DNA of 50,526 nt from an uncultured Clostridia bacterium (GTDB taxonomy: Bacteria; Bacillota; Clostridia; TANB77; CAG-465), in contig CALXBS010000008.1 in assembly GCA_944386605.1 (NCBI GenBank), positions 1 to 50,526 of the forward strand. The letters are read 5' to 3'. Below the pieces are notes generated by a model, which saw only the letters and a program-made list of their open reading frames with translations, was not told the origin of the DNA and did not search any database. Position 1 is the stretch's first letter, and every line of letters starts with the position of its first letter. The position numbers were made by a program, and so were the translations under genes. Positions 42,590 through 50,526 of this stretch are shown here, one piece after another.

Positions 42590-45500
42590 ATGGAAAAGCA
42601 AGAAAAAGAAATAAAAAAGCAAAATGAAAATAAGAAAAAACGTAAAAGAAGAGTATCCATATTTACGGTATTTTTGTGCCTATTTTTAATTGTTACCATG
42701 TCAGTTATCACTATAGGAATGTTTACCCAGAAAAATGCAATAGAAGTAACAGATAATAACTGGAATATTAGTTTAGTCATGTATGATAGAAGTAGTGATA
42801 CACCAAATCAGGCTATTACAGATTTTACATGGAATGCAACAAATGAAGATGAAACAAAGCAATTAGCCATGCAAATAAACTATGCATGTACAACAGGAAA
42901 AGAATATCAAGCAGGAGAAATTATCATACAGATACCAGGAATAGCTAGAGATAGTTTTAGTGAATATTGGGATAATCCAACTGAATATAATGAGCAAACA
43001 TATGATGAATGGTTAGTAAATAATGTAGTTGTAGCAGCAGATAAACAAGACAGCAGTACGAAGCAATATGATTGGAGTTATGTATATGATGAAGAAAATA
43101 ATGTATATACATTTACCAATAATATGAAAGTAGCAGAAAATGAGCATTTTGAAGGAACGATACAAATTGTATATAATTTAAATCCAACATTTAAAATAGA
43201 AACGGATTTAGCGTATCAAGCAAAAATAAAGGAAAATATACAGTCCGATGAAATTATAGCAATGGAATCAAATGTATGTAATTTTCATTATACAAGTACG
43301 AAAAAAACTTATAGATTAGTTAAATCTGCAACAGCAGCTCCTAAAATAGATTTTACTCCAATTGAGGATATATTAGATAATTATTATTGGGTTAGATATT
43401 ATTTTGGTGTTTATGATAATGGTGATGGAATCATAAAAGCGTATGGTGAGGATAATAATTGGCTACCAAAATATGTTACTAATTGTATCAAAGAAGAATT
43501 ACCAGAAGGATGTGTATTATATGATAAGAATTTAAATAAAATAGAACCACGTGAAGGGAATACATATTATTATTTAGCAAATACTTCTTATTATGTAGGA
43601 TACCCAAAAGATCAGTATCAAGAAGGTGAAAAAATAACAAATAAAGCAGAATTATGGGGAAGATATGAAGATGAAGAAGAAATGCAAAAGTTAGCAGAAG
43701 GGGATGCGACAGTAAGCTTAGCAAATTTAAATTTTGAATACACAGGTAAGTTGTACAATATATCAAAGAGGCAAGGTCTGAATACTAATACGTATTTAAG
43801 TATGATAAAATCAGAACAGGGAGTAAGCCTGACATGGTGGTTATATCCAACAGCTTTTTATACAGATAGTAAAATGGATGTAGAAGTAGGAGATGATTTA
43901 TTATATATTACAAGAGAAAATGGAGAGATAACAAAGTTAGAAGAAGATGAGTATCATTTTGAAGGAGTATTAATCCCTACTTTCCGAACATATAATAAAT
44001 ATACTGGAGGTCAAGGAGAAGCATTAGTAGGATATGAATGGGATCTACAAGTAAGATATGCAGGAACAAATGAATACGTAAGTTATCAAACCGGAACAAC
44101 AGGAACAAATAGTCAAACAATAAAATTTAGTACTAAGGATATAGTTGGTGTAAAAGTAGTCATTAAAGATTTAGATAAAACTTTATATAATCCAACATCT
44201 TCACCTATCAATGTATATACCAATATACATACACGTGATTGTGTAGCAGGAGGATATATATATAATTTTGATTATTTGCAAGTATACCAAAAAGATGGAG
44301 AAGGAAATAGAACATTAGTAAACGAACCAACATTAAGTAGTTATGGCACAGAAGCTAAAAAGTTAAAAGTAGCAGAATATGATCAAGCAACTTATGGAAC
44401 CTACATGCAAAGAGCTGTTGATGATGCATATATATTAAATGGTTATTTTTCTTTATCTAATACTAAGAGCGGTTCTAATTTACAAAATGATGTAGCAGAA
44501 GAAAAATATACGTACGAATATAGATTAAGAAATGATTTAAGTTTGGATTATTATGAAGTAAATAAAGATGTAATTATAAAAAATTATGATATTTTACCAG
44601 AAGGAATGTATTTAAAATATAATGAAGAAGAGATTATAAATAATGTAGGGTTATATGATAATCAGTCTATATACGCGAAATTAAAATTAAAAGATGGAAC
44701 AAAGTTTAAAAACAAAACTGAATTATTAAATTATATAAAAGAACATACAGAAGTAGAAATAGATTATAACTATCAAGATAGTGGAAGAACAAAAATAAGT
44801 ATCATAACCAATTTAAATGAAATAGATTGGAGTTATTATTTATCTCATTCTTTACATAGTAATTATTTTTACATATACTTTGATATACAAGTAGAAATAC
44901 CATATGATAGTATATTAGAATATGGAACAAGCTATACAAATTATGTATATAGTATGTGGAATAATCAAGAATATAGTTATACTTACTCTAGTTCTTCTTT
45001 GAGAACTGATAATGGAACTGCTGATAGTTTAGCAAGTGATATTGATCAGGATGGTGATACTGAGGAGGGGCTTGTAGGAAATGTTTTTACCTTTGATATA
45101 ACACATGCAGTATCCTCACAACAAGCAGTGATTAAACAAGTAAGAACAGATTTAACACAAGGAAAATATGTAGAAGGAACTGCAGAAGTAAGTCCTAATG
45201 GAGAATATGATTATAAATTACGTGTGACAACTGGAGCAAATAGTATCAAAGATTTAATACTTTATGATAATATCGAAACAATTACAGATGGCTCTGGAGC
45301 AGATATAAGTCAAGGTTGGAAAGGAAGCTTTTTAGGTGTAGATACCAGTTATGCAGAATCAAAAGGATATGCACCAAAAGTATATTACTCTACTGAGTTA
45401 AATCCAGGCAAGTTAACGGAAGTGCCAGATAAATGGAATTTGTTAGATGATAGTGTAGATAAAAGTAGCGTAAAATCTATTTGTGTGGATTTAAGATATG

Positions 45501-46951
45501 ACGCAGATGGTGGAGAAATGGGACTTAGCCCAAATAATGTTGTATTTGTGTTAGTAAAAATGCAAGCACCAGATGATGAAAACTTAATGACATCAGCAAA
45601 TAATATGTTCTGGACAAATTGGAGAGCAATTGATCCATTAGGAGGAATCATTGATAATGTAGAAGGAATATATTCTAATCAAGTCAATGTAGAAATTAGT
45701 AAAAAAGGAATCACAACAAGTATTAGCGGACAAAAAACATGGATAGATGAAGAAAATAAGAATATCACAAGACCAGAAAGTATTGTTGTAAAACTAATGC
45801 AAGATGGAGTAGAATATGTAGCCAAAATAGTAACAGCAAATGATAATTGGAGCTATACATTTGAAAATGTACCAGTATATCGAAATAATGCTGGAGATCA
45901 ATATGAATATACCATAGAAGAAGAACCAGTAGAAAATTATATAACAAGTTATGAAGGAAATAATATTATCAATGAAGTAAATTTAACGGAATTTGAAGTA
46001 GAAAAAATATGGGATGATCATAACAATGAAAATCAAAAACGTCCAGAAAGTCTTGTAGTAGAATTAAAACAAGAAGGAAAAATAATACAAGAAGCTACAT
46101 TAAATGAATCTAATAATTGGAAACATACCTTTACAAACTTAGAAAAATATAACGAGTTAGGAGAAGAAATTATCTATACAGTAGATGAACAATCATTTAT
46201 CAATGACGAGTGGTATGTAAAAGAAATTGTAGGAGGAAAAATAACTAACAAATTTGTAGTACCAGATGAAAAAGTAAAAATCGTTGGAAGTAAAAGATGG
46301 GATGACAACAATAATTTAGCAGGAAAGCGTCCTGAAAGTATAGTATTACAAGTAAAAAATGGAGAAGAAGTAGTAACAGAACAAGTGGTAACAGAAGAAA
46401 GCAATTGGAGCTATGAATTTGAACTTGCAAAATACGATGAAAGTGGAAATGAAATAGTCTATACGATAGATGAAAAAGAAGTAGAAAGTAAATTTTATGA
46501 AAAGGTAGGAGTAGAAGGAAATGTAGTAATAAACAAATTTGTAGTACCAGATGAAAAGATAGAAATATGGGTAGATAAAAAATGGGAAGATGAAGATAAC
46601 AAATATGGAAAACGCCCAGAAAGTGTAATACTACAAATTAAAAATGGAGAAACAGTCGTAGAAGAAGTAGAAGTAAGTGAAGGGAACAATTGGAGACATA
46701 AATTTGAGCTTACAAAATATGATGAGTTAGGCAATGAAATAAATTACACCATAGATGAAAAAGAAACTGCTGAGTATTATGAAAAACGTATTGAAGGAAA
46801 TACCGTTATTAATACTTGTACCTATACGCCACCAACAGATACATCGGATATATCTATTTGGGTATATGTAGTGGTAGCAATCATTGCAATAGTTGGAATT
46901 GGAGTATTTACCATTGTAAAAGTAAGACAAAAGAAAAGTTTGAAAAAGTAA
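42590..46951 (+). CDS. Giant Cna-B surface protein, first paralog
   Basis: 1453 residues; AAAGGAGG before the ATG. Order: strongly basic N-terminus and hydrophobic segment (about 24-45; export signal or anchor); a large external region (50-1035) of unknown beta-rich domains, including a DIDQDGDTEEG calcium-loop-like motif near 817; four Cna-B-type repeats starting near 1040, 1133, 1227 and 1322, each with a W-D/E start, RPESxxV and YTIDE/YTVDE end; then TPPTDTSD (from 1413), a membrane span (about 1423-1443) and the basic tail KVRQKKSLKK. The end has the layout of a sortase substrate, but TPPTD is not a classic LPXTG. It is probably a wall-attached stalk or adhesin. Confidence 0.85.
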   Translation: MEKQEKEIKKQNENKKKRKRRVSIFTVFLCLFLIVTMSVITIGMFTQKNAIEVTDNNWNISLVMYDRSSDTPNQAITDFTWNATNEDETKQLAMQINYACTTGKEYQAGEIIIQIPGIARDSFSEYWDNPTEYNEQTYDEWLVNNVVVAADKQDSSTKQYDWSYVYDEENNVYTFTNNMKVAENEHFEGTIQIVYNLNPTFKIETDLAYQAKIKENIQSDEIIAMESNVCNFHYTSTKKTYRLVKSATAAPKIDFTPIEDILDNYYWVRYYFGVYDNGDGIIKAYGEDNNWLPKYVTNCIKEELPEGCVLYDKNLNKIEPREGNTYYYLANTSYYVGYPKDQYQEGEKITNKAELWGRYEDEEEMQKLAEGDATVSLANLNFEYTGKLYNISKRQGLNTNTYLSMIKSEQGVSLTWWLYPTAFYTDSKMDVEVGDDLLYITRENGEITKLEEDEYHFEGVLIPTFRTYNKYTGGQGEALVGYEWDLQVRYAGTNEYVSYQTGTTGTNSQTIKFSTKDIVGVKVVIKDLDKTLYNPTSSPINVYTNIHTRDCVAGGYIYNFDYLQVYQKDGEGNRTLVNEPTLSSYGTEAKKLKVAEYDQATYGTYMQRAVDDAYILNGYFSLSNTKSGSNLQNDVAEEKYTYEYRLRNDLSLDYYEVNKDVIIKNYDILPEGMYLKYNEEEIINNVGLYDNQSIYAKLKLKDGTKFKNKTELLNYIKEHTEVEIDYNYQDSGRTKISIITNLNEIDWSYYLSHSLHSNYFYIYFDIQVEIPYDSILEYGTSYTNYVYSMWNNQEYSYTYSSSSLRTDNGTADSLASDIDQDGDTEEGLVGNVFTFDITHAVSSQQAVIKQVRTDLTQGKYVEGTAEVSPNGEYDYKLRVTTGANSIKDLILYDNIETITDGSGADISQGWKGSFLGVDTSYAESKGYAPKVYYSTELNPGKLTEVPDKWNLLDDSVDKSSVKSICVDLRYDADGGEMGLSPNNVVFVLVKMQAPDDENLMTSANNMFWTNWRAIDPLGGIIDNVEGIYSNQVNVEISKKGITTSISGQKTWIDEENKNITRPESIVVKLMQDGVEYVAKIVTANDNWSYTFENVPVYRNNAGDQYEYTIEEEPVENYITSYEGNNIINEVNLTEFEVEKIWDDHNNENQKRPESLVVELKQEGKIIQEATLNESNNWKHTFTNLEKYNELGEEIIYTVDEQSFINDEWYVKEIVGGKITNKFVVPDEKVKIVGSKRWDDNNNLAGKRPESIVLQVKNGEEVVTEQVVTEESNWSYEFELAKYDESGNEIVYTIDEKEVESKFYEKVGVEGNVVINKFVVPDEKIEIWVDKKWEDEDNKYGKRPESVILQIKNGETVVEEVEVSEGNNWRHKFELTKYDELGNEINYTIDEKETAEYYEKRIEGNTVINTCTYTPPTDTSDISIWVYVVVAIIAIVGIGVFTIVKVRQKKSLKK

Positions 46952-46960
46952 ATAAATACA

Positions 46961-46997
46961 AATCGTAAGTAGTGAAAAATTACTTGCGATTTTTTTG
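46961..46997 (+). terminator. Terminator after the first Cna-B surface gene
   Basis: AATCGTAAGTA pairs with TACTTGCGATT (one G-T pair), then T7. It is similar in sequence to the gltX terminator, so the terminator is part of the duplicated unit. Confidence 0.85.
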
Positions 46998-47222
46998 TTG
47001 AAAAATAAAATAAGAAATGGTAGTATGCGTGTGTAATAGGAATATTGCTGAAAGGTATAAACATTTATGTTAACAAAAAGCTTTAAAAGTATGATTAGAC
47101 TACACACACACACACACACACACAACATAGTTTTAGAAAAATTATGTTTATTCAAATCTACTAAAAAAGAATAAATAACATAAAAATGAAAAACAAATAA
47201 GTACTAAAGAAAGGAGACATGT
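46991..47222 (+). repeat. Duplicated leader region, copy B, upstream of the second Cna-B surface gene
   Basis: Counterpart of 42347-42589: same blocks in the same order, about 10 nt shorter, with scattered substitutions. It includes an AC repeat of identical length. Confidence 0.8.
47102..47124 (+). repeat. AC dinucleotide microsatellite, copy B
   Basis: A pure 23-nt alternating AC run, 98 nt before the start codon of the second surface gene, the same length as copy A. Confidence 0.95.
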
Positions 47223-50200
47223 ATGGAAAAGCAAGAAAAAGAAATAAAAAAGCAAAATGAAAACAAGAAAAAACGTAAAAGAAAAGTATCCATATTTACG
47301 ATATTTTTGTGGCTATTTTTAATTGTTACCATGTCAGTTATCACTATAGGAATGTTTACCCAGAAAAATGCAATTGAAGTAACCGATGAGAATTGGAAAG
47401 TAGAACTTATGATGTATGATAGAAATAGTGATACACCTAATCAACCAATTACTGACTTTACTTGGAATGCAACAAATGAAAGTGATACAAGACAACTAGC
47501 AATGCAAATTAATTATACCTGTTTAACTGGAAAAGCATATGCGCCTGGTGAATTGCAAATTTGTATTCCGTCTTGGAATCAAAAGAAAAATTTTAGTGAA
47601 GAAAATCAAAGAGAAAGTTTAAAAGTAACAAGTGCTATTGGTAATTCTGATAATTGGAAATATCAATATGATAGAAATTCTAACATGTATGTGTTTACAA
47701 ATCTTTATTCTATAGAATCAGGCGAGAATTTTCAAGGAAGTGTTCAGATTGTATATGATTTAAAACCAATTTTTAAAATACAAACAGATTTAGAAGTTAG
47801 TGCTACTTTAAAAGAAAATATTCAAAATGCAGATACCATTATTACTGCAACATCTAATAGTTGTCATTTTCATTATAATGGTAATAAGAAAAATTATACT
47901 TTGAAAAAAGGATCATATATTAATTCAAATACTGATTATACGAAAATAGATGCTATTGTGGATGATTATTATTGGACTAGATATAAATTTTCAACAAGTA
48001 CAGATCTTAATATTATCAAAGCATTAGATGAGAATTCAAGACCAATTGTTTATAATCAAGTAAATAAATGTATTAAAGAAGTGTTACCAGAGGGGTGTGT
48101 TCTTTATGATGAGAATTTAGATCCAGTAGAAGCTACTGAAAATAATGAATATTATTATTTGTATACTGATAAATTTTATTATGTAGGATATCCAAAGTCG
48201 AAATATAATGAAGGGGATAAGATAACCAATACTGCAGAACTGTGGGGAAGATATGAAGATGAAGAAGAAATGCAAAAGCTTGCAGAAGATAGTGTTGAGA
48301 CTACTTTAACAAATTTAAATTTTGAGTATACAGGTAATTTATATGAACTATCTAAGGAAAATGTTGATTTTTCTACTTATCAAAGTATTGTAAGATATGG
48401 ACTGCAGGATTTAGAATGGTCGCTTTCTCCAATAGCTTTTTATACAGATTCTGTAATGGATGTGGAAATAGGGGATGATTTATTATATGCTGATAATGAG
48501 AATGAAGATCCTGTAAAATTAAGCGATGACGATTATCATTTTACAAAAATGTATATTCCTGTTTTTCACTCCTATAATAAATATAATGGAAGTAATGGAG
48601 AAGTTTTAAATGGATATGAATGGGAGTTACAAGTAAGATATGCTGGACAAGATGAATATGTAAGTTATCAAACGGGAGTAACAGGCAATTCACAAAAATA
48701 TATCTATTTTGAAAGAAAAGATATAGTAGGAATAAAGTTAATTATTAAGAATTTAGATAAAACATTATATGATGGAGAAATAAAAGTTTTTACCAATATT
48801 CATACGACCAAAATAAAAGCATTGCCAAGTCATGGGGAATCTTCAAGAGTTTATAATTATGATTATATGATTGTATCTACTACAGATGAAAATGGTGAGA
48901 AAAAAATATTAAATGAATCTGCTTATTATAACATGAGTATAAGTTTAGCAGAGGAAATAAAAGAAAGTGATTTAGAAAATTTTGGTACTTATTTATATAG
49001 AACAGGTGGTTTTTATCCTATTTTTTTAGGATTTTTGGATTTTACAGTGTATCAAAATAATCCACGTTGTTATGTAACTGGTTCAAATGAATTTTATACG
49101 ATGGTATATGAATATTACGCACAGATAAATTCAACATATTATCCTGTTGATAATAATCCAGTCATCAAGCTTTACGATCTTTTACCTAAAGGTGCAATAT
49201 TAGAGAATACCGTAGAAGAAGTAATTAATTCAATCAGTGTAGATTCAAGTGCATATAGTAACTTTAAATTAAAAGATGGAACTACATTTTCTACTAAAGC
49301 TAAGTTTAATGAATACATTAGAAAACATACTACAGTAGAAGTTGTAGAAAATTACAAAAATACAGGAAGAGTAGCTGTCATTATTAATATAGCTTTACAT
49401 GATTTAGATTGGACTTATTATGCAGAACATGAAGAAAGTTTTAGAATTATTGGTTATGTCAATGCTAAGATACCATATGATAGTATATTAGAATATGGTG
49501 TAAATTACAAAAATGAAATTTATGCTATGTTAGATGACGAAGAAACAAGTGAAAATATGGGAGAAATTGATGCAATTGATTATTGGGGACCTTCTGGATA
49601 TGATTCTAAAGCAACTTATGATGATGGACGAATTGAAGAAATTATGAAAGATATAGATAATGATGGTATTACAGATGAGAACGTAGTTTATTCATATAAA
49701 AATAAGTCTATTGCACATGCTTCTTCTTCACAACAAAGTGTTATTACAAAAGTAAGAACAGATTTAACAGAAGGAGAATATGTTACTGGAACCGCAGAAG
49801 TAAGTCCAGGAGAAGAATATGATTATAAACTACGTGTAACCACCGGAGCAAATAGCATTAAAGATTTGATTCTTTATGATCATATTGAAACAATAATGGA
49901 TGGATCTGGAGCAGATGTAAGTACTGGTTGGAAAGGAAGTTTCTTAGGAGTAGATACCAGTTATGCCGAATCAAAAGGATATGCTCCAAAGGTATATTAT
50001 TCAACAGAATTAAATCCAGGAAAATTAACCGAAGTACCAGATAAATGGCTGTTATTAGATGATAATGTAGATAAAAGTACCGTAAAATCAATTTGTGTAG
50101 ATTTAAGATATAAATCAGATGGAAGTGAAATGGAGCTTGGAGCAAATGATGTTGTATTTGTATTAGTAAGAATGCAAGCACCTGATGATATCAATTTAAA

Positions 50201-50526
50201 GACATCATCGAGTAATATGTTTTCAACCAATTGGAAAGCAATAGAGCCATCGGGAGGAATTATCGATAATATTGAAGGAATATATTCTAATCAAGTGAAT
50301 GTAGAAATCAGTAAAAAAGAAATTACAACAAGTATTAGTGGACAGAAAACATGGATAGATGAAGATAATAAATATCAAACAAGACCATCAAGTATTACTG
50401 TAAAATTAATGAGAGATGGAAGAGTCTATACAAGAAAGACAGTAACAGCAGAGGACAATTGGAGTTATACTTTTGAAAATGTACCAGTATATAAAGACAA
50501 TGTAGGAACGAAGTATGAATATAGTA
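47223..50526 (+). CDS. Giant Cna-B surface protein, second paralog (cut by the window end)
   Basis: Open from the ATG at 47223 (AAAGGAGA upstream) to the end of the window, about 1101 residues, no stop reached. The first 45 residues are nearly identical to the first paralog; after that the external region is clearly related but diverged (YYVGYPKSKYNEGDKITN, the DIDNDGITDEN loop near residue 810, and a strongly conserved TDLTEGEYVTGTAEVSPGEE to QVNVEISKK block). The first Cna-B repeat begins near 50335 (SGQKTWIDEDNK, RPSSITVKLM) and is cut. Further repeats and an anchor are expected beyond the window. Confidence 0.85.
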   Translation, partial: MEKQEKEIKKQNENKKKRKRKVSIFTIFLWLFLIVTMSVITIGMFTQKNAIEVTDENWKVELMMYDRNSDTPNQPITDFTWNATNESDTRQLAMQINYTCLTGKAYAPGELQICIPSWNQKKNFSEENQRESLKVTSAIGNSDNWKYQYDRNSNMYVFTNLYSIESGENFQGSVQIVYDLKPIFKIQTDLEVSATLKENIQNADTIITATSNSCHFHYNGNKKNYTLKKGSYINSNTDYTKIDAIVDDYYWTRYKFSTSTDLNIIKALDENSRPIVYNQVNKCIKEVLPEGCVLYDENLDPVEATENNEYYYLYTDKFYYVGYPKSKYNEGDKITNTAELWGRYEDEEEMQKLAEDSVETTLTNLNFEYTGNLYELSKENVDFSTYQSIVRYGLQDLEWSLSPIAFYTDSVMDVEIGDDLLYADNENEDPVKLSDDDYHFTKMYIPVFHSYNKYNGSNGEVLNGYEWELQVRYAGQDEYVSYQTGVTGNSQKYIYFERKDIVGIKLIIKNLDKTLYDGEIKVFTNIHTTKIKALPSHGESSRVYNYDYMIVSTTDENGEKKILNESAYYNMSISLAEEIKESDLENFGTYLYRTGGFYPIFLGFLDFTVYQNNPRCYVTGSNEFYTMVYEYYAQINSTYYPVDNNPVIKLYDLLPKGAILENTVEEVINSISVDSSAYSNFKLKDGTTFSTKAKFNEYIRKHTTVEVVENYKNTGRVAVIINIALHDLDWTYYAEHEESFRIIGYVNAKIPYDSILEYGVNYKNEIYAMLDDEETSENMGEIDAIDYWGPSGYDSKATYDDGRIEEIMKDIDNDGITDENVVYSYKNKSIAHASSSQQSVITKVRTDLTEGEYVTGTAEVSPGEEYDYKLRVTTGANSIKDLILYDHIETIMDGSGADVSTGWKGSFLGVDTSYAESKGYAPKVYYSTELNPGKLTEVPDKWLLLDDNVDKSTVKSICVDLRYKSDGSEMELGANDVVFVLVRMQAPDDINLKTSSSNMFSTNWKAIEPSGGIIDNIEGIYSNQVNVEISKKEITTSISGQKTWIDEDNKYQTRPSSITVKLMRDGRVYTRKTVTAEDNWSYTFENVPVYKDNVGTKYEYS

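Noticed and set aside
42347-42600. Promoter inside the duplicated leader
   Set aside because: I looked for -35/-10 pairs on both sides of the AC repeat and found none near consensus, so no promoter is annotated.
42430-42780. Minus-strand open frame with a VCVCVCV stretch (and a similar one at 46727-47155)
   Set aside because: It is only the AC repeat read on the other strand plus antisense of the surface gene start; no ribosome site, and it overlaps a real gene.

Overview
The window is about 50.5 kb of very AT-rich bacterial DNA. It has strong Shine-Dalgarno sites, near-perfect TTGACA-17-TATAAT promoters and many intrinsic hairpin/U-tract terminators. Gene content (serine hydroxymethyltransferase, glycolysis enzymes, RNase J, LysM and Cna-B surface proteins) points to a low-GC Bacillota, probably an uncultured gut Clostridia-like lineage. 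That placement is inference; there is no rRNA here to anchor it.

Layout. 1-2.1 kb: a long-chain acyl-CoA synthetase and a tRNA-Lys(CTT). 2.2-3.9 kb: a minus-strand putative cysteine-peptidase-like protein and an amidase with three LysM repeats. 3.9-6.0 kb: an AAA/DUF4143 ATPase preceded by a decayed membrane-protein remnant and phased 17-bp repeats, and followed by a decayed second copy of the LysM gene end. 6.0-12.1 kb: an operon of glyA, pgi and three polytopic membrane genes (a glycosyltransferase-like gene broken by a frameshift, a TraX-family gene and a Gpi18-like GT-C gene). 12.2-13.3 kb: an SSB-like OB-fold protein and a convergent, apparently leaderless M23 peptidase.

13.5-28.2 kb is the most unusual region: a chromosomal type IV secretion-like operon. 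In order it encodes a short VirB2-like pilin, a double pilin with a Ser/Gly linker, a terminator, PrgI/VirB3, a membrane-anchored VirB4-N/TraC-like protein, the VirB4 ATPase, VirB6 split into two genes, two membrane-anchored VirB8/NTF2-like proteins, a 1402-residue wall hydrolase with three different catalytic domains, and two more small membrane proteins that look NTF2-like. I see no relaxase, VirD4-type coupling protein, integrase or att site. The operon lies between core metabolic genes, but it is bordered by an SSB-like gene and a gene resembling the replication-relaxation family, as though a conjugative element had become fixed. It could assemble a wall-spanning pilus or export device; its substrate cannot be told from sequence.

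28.4-30.8 kb: an S1-domain RNA-binding protein, the replication-relaxation-like protein and a small unknown. 30.9-37.9 kb: lower glycolysis (gap, pgk, tpiA, gpmI, eno). Between gpmI and eno sit a CxxC protein and a coiled-coil protein whose start codon is followed by a run of 15 A that puts it out of frame. 38-42.3 kb: an orphan helix-turn-helix gene divergent from RNase J, then an atypical glutamyl-tRNA synthetase.

42.4-50.5 kb: two tandem paralogous giant Cna-B surface proteins, the second cut by the window end. Each is preceded by a duplicated leader holding a 23-nt AC dinucleotide repeat, a candidate phase-variation switch.
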